This document shows positions 31,620 through 44,970 of a DNA stretch of 64,000 bases, piece by piece. The position numbers were made by a program, and so were the translations under genes. Within the stretch, counting starts at the first letter, position 1. Each line of letters starts with the position of its first letter. The notes below the pieces were generated by a model. That model was not told where the DNA came from. It did no database searches and saw only the letters and a list, made by a program, of their open reading frames with translations. Source of the stretch: Pomphorhynchus laevis (Eukaryota > Acanthocephala > Palaeacanthocephala > Echinorhynchida > Pomphorhynchidae). The stretch lies in NCBI GenBank assembly GCA_012934845.2, contig WNNJ02002588.1:62001-126000 (forward strand), in the 5' to 3' direction.

Positions 31620-32247
31620 TTGAGGTCACCTAAAGGAACTATAATGTTATCAGGTTTTGTCGATCCATATTCTTCGGCACAACAGCAACGAAGACAAATG
31701 CATGCGAATGTTGTATTCCTTCTGATGAACACAGAGTATATTATTTACTGTTCATAATGTATTATATTATACAATTTAATGTAAAGAATTATTGGAGTTG
31801 GATCAAAGAAAAAAGGAAATTTCTTGATATTTCGCTAACTTCTGTTAGCATCTTCAGAAAATTAATAAAATGTTCAAATAAAATTTTCAAATTAATTTTA
31901 AAAGTAATTTAAATTAAAAGTAATTTTTTGAAGACGCTAACAGAAGTTAGCGAAATATCAAAAAAATTACCTATTTTCTTTGATCCAGCTCCAATAATTC
32001 TTTATCAATAATGGATTATTATCAGCTATTTAAAAATTTTGTGTTCAGATTTGCACTAAACAATGATCATTGAGCACTTACAAATTTATAATAAAAATTG
32101 CAGATTTAAGTGTTCACGATTAAAGTTATTTAGTTATATATTGAATTATTTATATATTGCTTTATATTTTATCCGACGTACTAATTCATATTATTTATTG
32201 TTATAATAACGAAAGAATTACATTGCATTAAGAATATGTTATAAAAT
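31620..32247. repeat. 628-bp duplicated block, distal copy
   Basis: Counterpart of 21043-21670 with constant offset 10577 and one noticed base difference. It contains fold-back copy 31782-32007. It is followed by a lone right arm (about 32290-32333) and a degraded Penelope-like piece. Confidence 0.92.
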
Positions 32248-32370
32248 ATACTAAAAATTAAAAATATAATATAAGTTAGCTAAAAATCAAACAATTTCCT
32301 ATTTTCTTTGATCCAGCTCCAATAATTCTTTATAAATAATGGATTATTATCAACTATTTAAAACTATTTA

Positions 32371-32570
32371 ATGTATTACTTTTAATATTATATGATATGT
32401 ATGAATGGTCGTACAAAAATGTTATTTTGAATTTTAATGTCACCTTTACTTATTAATTAGTAATAGTTTTAATTAAATGTTCATATCTAGATATATACCA
32501 TCTTAATCATCAATATTAGTGTATTAAGAAATAAATTATCTGGATAAATTTGTTAACTTATTGAATAAAT
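32371..32570 (-). mobile_element. degraded fragment of the Penelope-like RT element
   Basis: Word-level similarity to 30950-31150 (TATTATATGATATGTATGAA, GTTCATATCTAGATATA..CC, ATTATCTGGATAAATTTGTT). Too eroded to translate. Confidence 0.6.
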
Positions 32571-34369
32571 TTATAAATAATAATTAATAATAATATTTTT
32601 AATAAATTATTATTAAATTAAATTATTAATTTAAATAATTTAAATTATTATTTTATTATAAAATTATTATTAATAATATTATTAATAAAATTATTAATAA
32701 ATAATAATTTGTTAAACCTGCCCCGAGACACCTAATGGTGTACTCATAAATAAATCACTGTTTTCCTCATGAGGAGGCATAAACATATATGCCTCCTCAT
32801 GAGGAAGCATATATATGCTGATTTTTATATATGCTGCTTTTTCTTGAAATAATTCCTCTGTACTTTCACTGTCAGGCGAAAGGACATCGCGTGTAATTCT
32901 AGTTATATAGTATCGACACGGAAGACACGTAGCTACGTTGGTAGCCACGTGTCTTGTATATGTATTCAATTCGAAAATTGAAATTAATTACAAATAGATG
33001 GGTTTTTAAATTGAAGGCTGCATCTTCCCCTACCTTGTCCATCCAACTAACCTATAACGTACTGATGTTGCCTCGTAAATAGGGTTGAGGCAACGTGCTG
33101 AATTTAAAAAGACCTCGAAATTTTAATTCAACACTTTTTTAATATCGGTATTTCAATAAAGTTAATTATTTTAGTTCGAACAATCTGTTTGAAGAAAAAA
33201 GTTATCAAGAAAGGAAACAATATACCCACAAATGTATTAACCCATATCTAACACTGTATGAAAGTATTAATTGTAAATAAAATATGAAGATATTTATCTA
33301 AAAAACACTTTTTGTTAGAAAAATAACGGATTTTTAAGATAAATAATTTAAAAATATGTATTTAATAAATATAGATAAATATATATTTTTTCGTTTTACA
33401 TGAGAAAAATGCAAGATACTGCATTTATATTTCAGGCGATAAGTGAACGCTATTGTGAAAGCGTAATGAACCATGAAATTGGTTCATGGTCAATTTATAT
33501 TGTAAATAGATTATATGTAAATTACATCATACATTATCATACCGGAATTCGCATATTCCTTAATATTGGTTTACAGAAGATTATATGAATTAGAATATTT
33601 GGATTTATAATTATGTTATCTATAATGAAATCCATTTGGAACATCAAAGAAATTAATATTTTATAATCCTCGAAGAAACGAAGAAATTTTACATTTACTG
33701 TTTTAAAGTAAAAATATAATATAAATTAATTATAATTTGATTAAAAATTCGAATAAAATTGAATGAATTGGAGGATAGAAATCTTTGATACAAAAAATTC
33801 ATTGTAATCTAAGTAAATTAAAGTTTAATTAGGGTATATATAATTATTTATATATTAATTTATTGATCCGTATAAATATATGATTTATGAATTATAAATT
33901 ATTTCTTACAATTTATAATACATATATTAAAATTTAATTATAAAATAATATTAAAATTTAATTATAAATTTAATTATATTTTATAAAATATAATTAAAAA
34001 ATTAAAAACATTAATTAATGATATATATATGTTTTTTTTATATTGATTGGAGTTTAAAAGAAGAAAGATGTTAATGAAGAGATAAAATCTTTAAGATTTT
34101 TAAAGATTTTATGAACGCTAATATGCGAAATTTTGAAAATTGGAAGATACCCATTCTGAAATAACTATTAATTAGTTTTTTTTTAATTCTAAAGCTGATG
34201 GCACAACAGCTGTTGAAATATTAATTTTTTAATAATCTCTTCTTGATTCCATTAAAACTTCAAATATAAAAATGTGTTTCACACTAACATTATGTTTTTA
34301 TCTCAAAGATCGGTAATTATTCAATCTAATGTTAACAAAATATATTAAATAAAGAGAAAACTCTGGAAT
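32571..34369. other. AT-rich stretch with two perfect hairpins, no gene
   Basis: A long run of TAATAATTT-type sequence (32571-32710). A 19-bp perfect hairpin at 32763-32806 (TTCCTCATGAGGAGGCATA, 6-base loop). An 8-bp GTTGCCTC/GAGGCAAC hairpin at 33067-33094 inside a GC-richer patch (33000-33110). The rest is featureless AT-rich DNA. Confidence 0.6.
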
Positions 34370-35820
34370 CCGTCCAATAGGCATTAGAAAGTTCAGCTGC
34401 CGAATCAAAGGGTGACTTCTTGCTGCCAGAATATCTTTTAATCTACAATAAGTTTCAAATCACGTACAATTTCGTGCTGGAGATGCGGTATTGAATTTTT
34501 GGTACACTCAATTTGAAAATCATTCTTCAACAATTATGATCAATGTATATTATAACTTGACGCCAAAAATGCATTTAACCAAATATATCGGAGACTTGCC
34601 TTAATGAATGTAAATAATGTATGTCCATCCTGGACTGCACTTTTACACAACGTTACTCCACTCCAACAGTTCTCACCATTGATAACCAAACAATGCTCTC
34701 ATATGAAGGATTCACGCAAGGTGATCATCTAGTCATGATTGCCCTTGCAACGACTTCCATAACTCCGATTTATGCTCTGATGGAGCATGTGTCAACGATG
34801 TTTGAGCTTAGTGGAACTGCTAAAGAGCTTATCAAAGGTTGGAATCTCATAAAATTGGTCCCCGATTTGGGGTTTTCCTGAATGAAGGAAAATGTAAATT
34901 ACTTACCAATCTACAAATGGCGGAACATGTGAGGCTAATATTCAGCAATTCTAGTGTAAAAATTTTGTCAGATTGAATTGAGATCTTAGAAACTTCTGTT
35001 GGAGAACAATTATTCGAAGTTTATTCAAAGATAGATAGTTGTTAAATGGATTATGAGTATTAAGAACTTAACATAGATTGTAACTTGTGATCCCCACTTG
35101 GCGTACACGCACTAACACAATCATTTCAATTCAAAATGCAATACATTTCTAAAACTAGTAATGTCGACCCATCGTGCTTTCATTCCATATTATAATCTCT
35201 GTAGGTTATTCTCTGTTATAACCTACAGAGATTGTCTTTTCGACCTTAGAATTTCCTTCTAACTATACCTATACGACTAGGAGGGCTAGGGCTGAATATC
35301 TCCGACACTGAATCCACTTAAAGCTCTTTCATTATGTGTCAGGCAATGTGAGACACTATCGATGTCGGAAACTAGAGAAAAGCGACAAATCTTGCTTTGG
35401 AAATAAGGCTCAACAACAAGATTACTCATTGCAACTTATTATATAAAATTAATTCCGAGGATTGAGAAATTACTATGTTAATTAAGCATGTTTTCAATTA
35501 AATAGTGTTCAACATGGATTTCGTCAAACGAAAGCCATGAACTTGACGAAAACTTGAACGATAAATTTTCGTCAAATATTATTTTCATCAAACGAAAACT
35601 TGAAGACCCTTCTACGAGAAATGATCCTAAAGCCAGATCAGATATTAAATGTTATGGTTTATATGGTGATAGAACGGAGCGATCCTTATTAAACGTCAAT
35701 GTGTTCAATCACTTAGCTCTTAGCTACTTATCAAAACTGCATGAAGCTAACTTTCAATATCATGAACAGAGAAAGGTAACAAAATATGGTGATCGAAAAT
35801 TTAATAATAAATATAAATAA
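34370..35820 (+). mobile_element. retroelement with EGxTQGD-type RT and C-terminal nuclease-like domain, broken LINE-like copy
   Basis: The plus strand shows ordered fragments: ALMNVNNVCPSWTALLHN, then LSYEGFTQGDHLVMIALAT (RT motif B-type loop), FELSGTAKELIKGW in place of the usual FADD...GT, LVPDLGFSLNEGKCKL, a NISDTES block near 35290, and the C-terminal ARSDIKCYGLYGDRTERSLL followed by NVNVFNHLALS. The last block matches the ARxDI..xGFWG.R.ER.FFDVRVFNP signature of a metazoan RT family with a restriction-like nuclease end. The YxDD core is lost. Confidence 0.78.
35189..35232. repeat. 15-bp inverted repeat (hairpin)
   Basis: AATCTCTGTAGGTTA (35191-35205) faces TAACCTACAGAGATT (35218-35232) across 12 bases, inside the RT element. 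It probably arose by local inverted duplication. Confidence 0.75.
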
Positions 35821-36510
35821 AATGAAATTAATAAAAATAAATAAAATTGAAAATAAATTAATTAACAATTTAATTAAAAGATTGCAAAACTTTTTAATTG
35901 AATTATAAAAAAGTTTAATTTTACATCAGTTATTCCATGTTAATAAACAGCAAGTTATTTTTTGGTTAAATCATCACATAAACTTAGTGGTTTATAAATT
36001 TCTTCTTTTGTACAAAATTTACTGGTTAATTTATTGGCACTGGCCAATATTTCGTAAACACATTAAAATTGTCAAACAAATTGAACAATAATTAGATGTA
36101 CCGACAAAAATCTTAATAATTAACGGTCATTTTTATGTTTGGATCGTACACAAAACAATATAGTTTCAACGGTGCAAGATAATACGACGTATAGACCATA
36201 AGAAACAAGTTTTATCAAAGATAGTTTTAATAATATCAAAATAAATATATGCTTTAGAAAACTAGTTTATCAGAATAAATATATAAAAAAAATATTTTAT
36301 ATTTTTTATATAACTATAAAAAATATAATTATGTTATCAAAAAATGGCAATTTCATTGGAGAAATTTTTTGGAGACTGACAAGTCTCAAAAATTATTAGT
36401 TTAATAGTTAACACAATTAAAAGGATAATAATTATGGTTTAATAATTATATAAATATTATAATTATATAATTTTTAATAATTATATATTTATAGTTAAAT
36501 AATTATATAT
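35821..36510. other. AT-rich spacer between retroelements
   Basis: No gene or repeat could be supported. The right edge is an A/T run directly joined to the truncated LINE, the likely insertion site. Confidence 0.5.
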
Positions 36511-36514
36511 TTAT

Positions 36515-38045
36515 ATCGACTCAGAGAAGCGGAAAAATCTATTAGACACAGGAGATGATCGGACAATGGCCAGATTAATAGCGGTATCACAGCCACATGC
36601 GAACGCATGGTTACAATGCGCCCCAAATCGAAGTCTCGGCCTAGCTCTTACCGACCAAGAATTTACAATTCTTATAAGAATGTGGTTAGGCCTGCAAATT
36701 GCTCCAAGTGACTACCGTTGTAGTCGATGTTTTCGAAACGCAGATGCTGAGGGCTTCCATGCACTAACTTGCAACTACGGTGGTTTTCCAGGAATGCGTC
36801 ATAATGGAATTCGTGACGTCGTTCTCCAGGCGGCACAATAAGCAAGAATGCATGTGGGTTTCGAGGTTCGCAACCTTGTCCAAAATCTTCAAGAACGGCC
36901 AGCCGATATTCTGATCTACGGGGATCCTTCAGATGCTATAGATTTCGCGGTAACACATCCACTACAGAAATCCTTTCTTCGCCAGTCAGCTTATGTGCCT
37001 GGTTACGCAGCTGCGCAGTACGCATCATCGGTCAAAGATAGGAAATACCGTGCTAAAATGACTGAGGCGGGATATAACTTCATACCTGCAGTCTTGGAGT
37101 GTTTCGGCGGCTGGAAGATGCAAGGGCAGAAAATCATCAGACGAGTCGCCCGATCCTTAGCAATTCGATCATCTATACCATACAGCATCGCATCTGCACG
37201 GCTCTTTCAACGAATGTCAATAGCACTCATGAGAGGAAATTCAAAAGCTATATTATCTAGCATTGATATGTTAAACCGACCGTATTACGAGATCGCTAAC
37301 CCCATAATGGAGAATCCCACACGAAGAATGAACCCCTTCCAGGCACTTGATCTGGCAGTTGACTCTCTTCCATCGTCAATTGATCAGTCCGTTCCTGGAT
37401 ACATTGAATTTAACAATACAAATGAAGTAACTGTCACGCTAGCTAATATACCAGGATCCAGTGTCGATACGTCAGTTTTTACAGGAACTCATAAATTGTG
37501 TTCCTACAGAAATTGTGTACTTATAGAAGAAAACGGAAAATTTATACTAAAAGTATTGAGCTCTGCAATCACAGTAAAGCCTCAAAATCTTTCAAGCAAA
37601 ATTAAGCCACATTTTGACACCTTTCTGCAACAATGTGACAATTCATCAAATAATAACAAAACTGATGATCCTGAATCTTTACCTATAAACTCACAGCCAG
37701 AAACCGAAATTAGTAAACATACCGTCGGTTATATGACACATGACGTACATACATTATCTGATTCTGAATTAACTGACAGTTTATCGAACGCAAATAGTGA
37801 TAATCATGAATCGGACGGAAGTTTTAATTATGAAACAGAATTATTAACTGACTTTTGTGAAACAGATCAAATAATCACGCCCACTATAAACAAACAGATG
37901 ATACCGGAAAAAGGCCGGCTAGTTGTCAGTGGATCGGTTGATTAAGATATTCTAGATGATCAGGCGCTATCTGAAAGTAGTGATAACGAAGAGGAGGAAG
38001 TCTAACGCTATCGATTATGGACATTATACGAAGAGGTTAACTATT
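36515..38045 (+). mobile_element. restriction-like-endonuclease LINE, 5'-truncated copy 1
   Basis: Contains the 3' part of the same LINE as at 54.6-58.5 kb. Two frames (36566-36841 and 36848-37945) are separated by one stop. Visible: the zinc-binding CSRCFRNADAEGFHALTC, RHNGIRDVVLQAAQ, the nuclease core RPADILIY...DAIDFAVTHPL, then IPAVLECFGGW and RLFQRMSIALMRGNS. A CC-H-C finger followed by a PD/D nuclease is the arrangement of R2/NeSL/Utopia-type elements. It starts abruptly at ATCGACTCAGAG, so it is 5'-truncated. An acidic Ser/Asp-rich tail ends at 37945. Confidence 0.88.
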
Positions 38046-38237
38046 TCCACACTTTTTTGAATGTATATTTATAGTTTAATATTTTTTAGAATTTAAAATA
38101 TAAATAAATGTACACATTTCTGTGTTGATAATCAACGCCGAATATCACTAAATAATATTAGTTGACATATTTTATTATTTTATATTTTAATATTATTTAT
38201 AAGGCGCGATTCAATCATTTGTAAGGCCCGATTCTAA

Positions 38238-38254
38238 CCGAAATCAGATTTCGG
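38238..38254. repeat. short palindrome CCGAAAT..ATTTCGG
   Basis: A 7-bp arm hairpin in AT-rich spacer before the GIY-YIG element, with no known role. Confidence 0.6.
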
Positions 38255-38309
38255 TCAGATTTAAATAGAATTTATTTATAAATTATAAATACAAAATATA
38301 TTCTTTATA

Positions 38310-39330
38310 TTTCATTACTACTAGTGCACATGCGCGCTGTTTGCAGCATCTTAAGCTAGATAGCCATCTTCACACTGTAGGGGTGGGATGATCGTTTATG
38401 TAGCGTAATATTAAGCTTTGTGGGCTTCCAAAGGTACTCGTATTCATTTAAGTTGTTCTGTCCAAACGAGACGTTAAAGAATGGCACGTGTCTATCAGCA
38501 CCAGTAGTCGTTAATTCGGCGGTCAAACAACGGTTTCTGTCCAATTGTGTTGAAAGCATCGATTAACGTTTAGCGGCATAGACTCGCCTCATGCACGATA
38601 TTAACATGCTGCAAACAGCGCGCATGTACACTAGTAGTAATGAGGTAGCCGAAGATAAGTGCCGGAAGATCGACTTGATGTTTAAGGGAAGAGGCTACAC
38701 GGACAGTGATCTTATAAATATGAAAAAGAAAGGCCCTAACAGAACACAGCTACAATTGTAAAGCTTAGCTATCCTTAAGATCCCTTTTATAAGGGACGCT
38801 TTTACAAGCAAGGTGAATCGGTTAGCGAAACGATGTAATCTTGATGTACGTATAGTTCATGGGAATTCTAGAAACTTAGAAAAGAGACTAATTCACAATC
38901 CCTTGTATGAGGAAGCACCACCGTGCACGAGTGCCTGTCCGATCTTTTACCACAAAAGCAGGCAGTATAATGTTTCATTGTGCTACCAACGTAATGTAGT
39001 TTATGCAATGTTTTGTGATTAGTGCGCTGCTGTAGGTAAGAAGGTTGGCTACATAGAAGAAACACAATTTCCGGTTTCTGGACAGCTCAAGGAATATTTA
39101 AGAGCAACACGAAACCTTTCAGCGCTTTCTTACGCCAGCAATACATGGGCCGCGCATTATTCACAACAACATGCAAATGAGCAACCAAAGTGCAGCGCAA
39201 AGGTACTCTACCGAGCAGATAACGTTGTGTCGCGAAAACTAATCTACGCAATCCTAATATCGGGTGCAGATAGCGACAAGAGCCTCAACAATAATGACGA
39301 GGCGGCGGGCTGACTTGATTCGATGCAATG
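38310..39330 (+). mobile_element. Penelope-like element (GIY-YIG), rearranged fragment
   Basis: Plus-strand frames give the linker (FKGRGYTDSDLINMKKKG), RLAKRCNLDVRIVHGNSRNL, a Cys pair (CTSACPIF...SLCYQRNVVYAMFCD) and a GIY-YIG-like endonuclease (GKKVGYIEETQFPVSGQLKE). The polymerase thumb just upstream (VPFFNVSFGQ...YLWKPT...RSSHPYSVK) is on the minus strand instead. A 38-bp inverted repeat with one mismatch (38313-38350 and 38606-38643, core GCGCGCTGTTTGCAGCAT) brackets that piece, showing an internal inversion. In-frame stops show the copy is dead. Confidence 0.85.
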
Positions 39331-40440
39331 ATAAATATTAATTATGCTATAAATTATTTATAAATAATTATTTATAAATAATAAATATTTATTATTTATA
39401 ATAATTATTTATTATTTATTTAATAAGTCTGTAAAATTAATGTCGCCATTTTATTAGCTTAGTTGACATCATAAACAGGAAAGGAATTAATTATAATCAA
39501 ATGGAATTAGGAACAACATTGGAATAATAATTGAAATTATTTGATTTAATTATTAAATAATTAATTATTAATTATATAATTTAATTATTTTATTATTTTA
39601 TTTAATAATAATTTATCATTAATTAATTATTGCAAGTCGTGATAATAATTAATTACTATCAATAATAATTACTTATTTATTTAGTAATTAATTACTAAAT
39701 GTATTTGCAAGTCGCTTAGGAGAGAATGACAAATTATTTAAAGTTATTTAAATAAGAGAAATACAAAGATTAGATAACTAAGACATTCTCTTATATAAAC
39801 AATATCGCTTTGAAATAAAACTCCTTTATAAATAAATGTTGTGTTGCAGCAAATTATTGCGTATAAAATAAAAATATTATAAAATAAAATATTTGGATCG
39901 CTTATAATATAAGTAAAATTTTGAAAATATAAGTAAACTATATTTTACAAATAATCCAATTTATTGGACTATTAATTAATAGTTGACTGAAATCAACTCA
40001 AGTTGACTTTAGATTAAATGCTGTATTGAAAAATGCTTTGCAGAGCATCATTTTATATAAATATTGCTATCTTTTTTTGCAATCAACATGAACTTATCAG
40101 TTGTACTTTAGGGAAATGTGATTTAATTTGCTTTACTTTCGCAACTAACCATAGAGAAGTAAAATGACCTTTAAAAACATAATTGATTACTACATACTTT
40201 TCGCGTGTATGCTTATTGATAAAATCTCACCAATTCATTATATTATTTCATTCCAACAATGTAAGGATATATAAGAAGATGATATTTTACTAGCCTCGTT
40301 ATCATTGTCCTAACTCGTACAAGTTGTGTTAATATACATTAAAGTTATTAAGGAAATATTTTAAAATCAAGCAATTTGCTTAACTGAATAAAATCAAATA
40401 TAATGTTTTTAATTGTACTTGATTGCATCTGTGAGCTGAA
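39331..40440. other. AT-rich spacer, no gene
   Basis: Long TAATTATTTAATAA-type stretches. Nothing coding or repeated was recognised beyond simple AT repeats. Confidence 0.5.
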
Positions 40441-40445
40441 AATTT

Positions 40446-40862
40446 AACGATTGTGGCACGATATTATCTTCACATTCATTGCAAGTGGATGAATGAAACC
40501 AGTGATCCGGCTAGCGGATCACGCACATCGGGTAAGTTTCTAATAGATCGTTAAAATACGATCCCCTACCAAAATTAAAATACATAGATGTATAACTACA
40601 CCACTGGAGCAGCCAGCCTAGTGGATGTAGCGTTGAATCGCGATACAGACGTCTTGAGTTCAAATCCGATCAGCATCAATGTACGGAGAAAGCAGATAAT
40701 AAGGGTCGAAACGTGAAATGTAGGTCTGGGTCAGCAGCTGATGAGACCCACATAGACTGATTAGTAGCGTCCTGCTGTATAAAGAATAGGAACAATACCT
40801 ATGAGGATAATATTGTGCCACAACCAGAAGAATTTCAGCTCACATATGCATTCAAGTTAAAT
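40446..40862 (+). mobile_element. tRNA-derived SINE, copy 2
   Basis: A tRNA-like head near 40600-40680 (GTAGCGTTGAATCGCGATAC, GAGTTCAAATCC), the GGTCTGGGTCAGCAGCTGAT block and the tail AATATTGTGCCACAACCAG match 23457-23880. The left edge (about 40452-40477) carries the inverse of the tail, ATTGTGGCACGATATTATCT, so the inverted ends are a family trait and not an accident of one copy. Confidence 0.85.
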
Positions 40863-41085
40863 TAAAAACATTCATTGCAAGTGGCAGCATGATAACTAAT
40901 TCGAGATACAGACGTCCTGAGTTCGAATCCGATCAGCACCAGTGTCGGAGTAAACAGGTGAGCTGGGGCGAAACGTGAAATGCAGATCTGGGTCAGCAGC
41001 TGATGAGACCCACCGATGCTAATTAGTAGCCTCCTCTCTATCAAAAATAGGAACAATACCTATGAGGATAATATGGTGACACAAT
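40863..41085 (+). mobile_element. tRNA-derived SINE, copy 3 (tandem, 5'-shortened)
   Basis: Begins within the head and has the best box B (GAGTTCGAATCC). It repeats the body with more differences and ends ATATGGTGACACAATCTG. It sits directly behind copy 2. Confidence 0.8.
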
Positions 41086-41089
41086 CTGA

Positions 41090-44000
41090 AAATATAATAA
41101 TGTGTAATAAATAAGTGAAAATAAAGTGTTTTTACTATTCGTTCAACCTTAAAATAATACAATTTCTATGCATTGTAGACTCATCTTAATATTACTATAC
41201 TTTACTTATAATTTATTGTCCAGTGATACATTAAATGGTGTATTCTTTTTATTGTGTTGTGTATCCATCGATAATCAAGAAAAATAAAATTATTTATTTA
41301 TTTCGCGAATTTTCGACTTTCGTAATAGCCGAAAATTTGTAAAATAAATATTATAATTTATTTTTCATTATTTAATCTTTATTAATTTTAAATAAATTTA
41401 TTAATTCAAAATTATTGTTACTCCCATCTAGCATAAGTATATATAAATATCAAAATAAAGATGAATTGATGAATTAATTAGTTGATAACGAGTAAAAGGA
41501 ATAACAAAGAGCCAAAAGAAAAAGTAAAGAGCTCTATTAGATAACATTTGATTAAACATCGAATCAAGAGAATCGCAAAATAATAGGGGATTAGCAAATT
41601 TTTATTAGAGGTTTGCATATTAGATAATTCAAATTTTTAATTATCATAACCATATTTATAATTATATATAACTATAAATAATAATTATAATATATTTATA
41701 ATTATATTTTTTTAATTATAAATAAATATATAATATCTAATATTGTAGGATATCCATATATACAAATATATAATTAAATATTATATTGATATATAAATAT
41801 TATATTAAATATTTTAGTATGTAATAAAAGAGTAAGTAAACATAAATTTATATTTATAATATATTTATAATGATATATAATTTATTTTTGAATATATATA
41901 ATATCTAATATGTAAGTTATTCATATATACAAATATATAATTAAATATTATATTGATATATAAATATTATATTAAATATTTTAGTTTGTAATAAAAGAGT
42001 AAGTAAATATAAATAAGTTTTATTAAATGATAGTTATTGCAGATATTTGTACAGCCGGCATCATTAGCCGACTAAATAGAATAAAAAACCAATAAATGCT
42101 CGTTATGCTCTGTCATATACACAAATATTTGTGCTTATAAAATTTTGATTTAATTATTTAGCTAAATTCACAATAAGATCAAAAATATTGAAAAATTTAA
42201 TATTGAAAATCTAAAAATTGAAAAAGCTAAAAATTAATTGAATTAAATCAGATAACTAATTGTGAAAATCGTTTTAAAAATGATTTTAATGACATAATCA
42301 TTTTAAAATTAAAATATTATTTTGAATAAAGCTACAAATTTATTTTTAAATAAATTTGATCATAAATGCTATCAAAAAGCAAGATTTACGCGAAACTAAA
42401 AAGAAATGAAACTGCAAATAAAAGAAAAACTGACTGATTATGCTTTAAATAGTGAAATTATTTAGATTTATAAATTGCTTATATTTCTCATTAAAAAGAA
42501 ATTAAAAATTATAAACAATTAATCACTGTCAAGCATTGATATTAAAAATGACATTCTAGGTTGTGCATGCTAGTCATTAGAATAATTTTTACTAAGCTTT
42601 ACACTATTATATCATAGATGGATTAATCTTTTGTACTTTTATGCTATCAAAAATATTTAAGAAATACAGAAAAGCAATTTATTTTTTACACGTAATGAAT
42701 ATTTTGGCGATTAAACACATTGATAACAATACATTTAATCTCTTTAAAGGATGGCTTAAATGCTACACAGCATTAGTAGATAAAAAGAAATCAACCAAAA
42801 TTAAAAATTAGTAAAATTTTGGCTTCGTTCTAAAATTTTAATTAAATTATAATTTTAAAATATAATTATAATTGTTTAAAACAACAAATTAAATTATATT
42901 TAGTTATATGGCTATTTAATATCTAGGTATTTATTAAAACTGAACTTTAATTATTGAAATCAATTTTTAATTTTATTTTAATTATTATGCTTCCATGAGC
43001 AGAATAATCCAAACCGAATTATTCTGATAAAAATTTTATTTCACTATAAGTTAAGTATCTTCGAAAAAATAAAAAGTAGCTGACATCCATGATAATTTGA
43101 ATACGAATTAGTTAAATTAATAGGAGTATAGGTCTCAAATTTTATGTATTATATTGCCGTTAATTAATTACTTCATAAGAAATTTTGTTGTGATCTACTT
43201 GATATTATTGTGGCTTTTTACAGTTCTGCATCTTATACTGGTTTTTAAACAAGTAGGTACTTTGTCAAATAAAATTGTCAATATTAATAAATTTTTATTC
43301 GATATTTTTATTTGAATTTCTACATTTTTAATATTTATAATGCTATATTATTAGAAATTATTATTTCAGTATTTAAAAGTAAAAATATATATGGTTTATT
43401 TTATCGATACCAATTTTACTTCTTTACTGTCATTTAGGTAATGTTTTATATTTTATTACATTATTTTTTTATTTTTGAGCAAAACATTAACATCAACAAT
43501 TTAAATTAGTACAAAGAGCTTTATGAGGATTACAATATACATTTTGATATATGATGTATATAATTCATGTATTAATATTTTTTTAATCGATTACTCACAA
43601 TAATTAATTGTTTTAATTATTGATTGAACTGGAGATAATTAAATATATTTATTTTATGAAAATTCGTAGAATTTCGTTGTCGCGTTTTATTAGTCGATTT
43701 TTAGAACAAAATTACGATAAAACGGTTTCCAGAAAGTTGCAGTATATTGAAATAGGATTGCACATAACTAAAAAACAAAAAAATGTAATAAAAAAATTAA
43801 GAAATAAAACGATAATAAAACAAATAAGAATATTTATTTAATAAATTTAAAATATTTATTAAATAAATATTTTAGAAATATTAAAATAAAAATAATTGTG
43901 ACTGATATTTAGAATAACCGTGGCTAAATCTGATATTTAGAATAACCGTGACTTAAACAAAATCAAAGAAACATAGTACAAACCTCATAGATAAAGTATT

Positions 44001-44970
44001 ACAAAACATTTGTTTTAAATGCGATATCATATTTTTATTATGCATCAGTGTATTTCTAAGCATATAAATGTTTATTGTTTTTTCATTTTAAAATATTATT
44101 TTCTACTGAGATGATTTTATTCTTGTCGAAGAGTAAAGAGTGGTCGACAACTGCGCCAAACCTATACATTTTCTAACTTAATTTTATGTTGTTTAGCACG
44201 TTTTGATAATTCCTTACTATAGTTTGATCTATGATGTATATGAATAAAGTGACTGTAAGCAAATGGCTCCAAAAATATTTGTATAAATAATAGGAATATA
44301 AAAAATTCTTTATATTCTTGTATAAAGAATTGAGCTTTTAACTATGTGTTTTGTAGCTTACGGTTTCGCTGTTTATAGGTGATGGAATATTGTAATGACA
44401 GAAATCCATTAAACGGTGCATTGCTTATATCCATAAATATCAGTATTAACTTTAGCATTTATAATAATACGCTCTATAACTTTAAAATATAATTTTGCTG
44501 ATCGAACTATAATACTAAGAATTTTATTAATTATCAGTCGAGGTTAAATATATATATTTATTAAAGTATTTTCATAAAACTTAAAAAAGTAAAAATAGCT
44601 CCAAATTACCAGGCATATCATGTATGCACGATACTGTAAGTGAAATTGCGCTACACTTTAAATACCATTTTGTGAATGTAGTAGCATGATAAACATTAAC
44701 ATTTCTCAATTGATTGAATACAAAAGTCTATACGATTTTATCGTGTCTAACATCAGTCATTAATTTGGCTAAATATCAAAAAATGAAAACTCTGATTTTT
44801 AGTCATTACACGACAAATACCGATCATTATCTCATTTTTGTTTAAAAACATTCAAAAATTTAGTTTGTAAATAAAACATTTAAAACACCTGGAGTTTAAG
44901 TTATTAAATTAATAATCGAACTATATACGATAAATTGATAGAAAATTCTTGTGACTAATTAGTTAATATA
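41090..44970. other. long AT-rich stretch with direct repeats, no gene
   Basis: A direct repeat of about 120 bp (41720-41845 and 41898-42016, sharing ACAAATATATAATTAAATAT and AATAAAAGAGTAAGTAAA), and a 27-bp duplication at 43897-43955 (TGATATTTAGAATAACCGTG). A 73-codon open frame at 43620 is Lys/Ile-rich and has no recognisable motif. Confidence 0.55.

Noticed and set aside
33061-33100. Hammerhead-like CTGATG followed by a GTTGCCTC/GAGGCAAC stem
   Set aside because: The seventh core base is not A and the stem is followed by GTG instead of GAAA.
40590-40690. Functional tRNA gene
   Set aside because: It has A- and B-box-like words but no cloverleaf with a paired acceptor stem. It is the head of a SINE.
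41720-42016. Regular repeats that might suggest a CRISPR-like array
   Set aside because: Only two AT-rich direct copies are present, there are no unique spacers, and the context is clearly animal.
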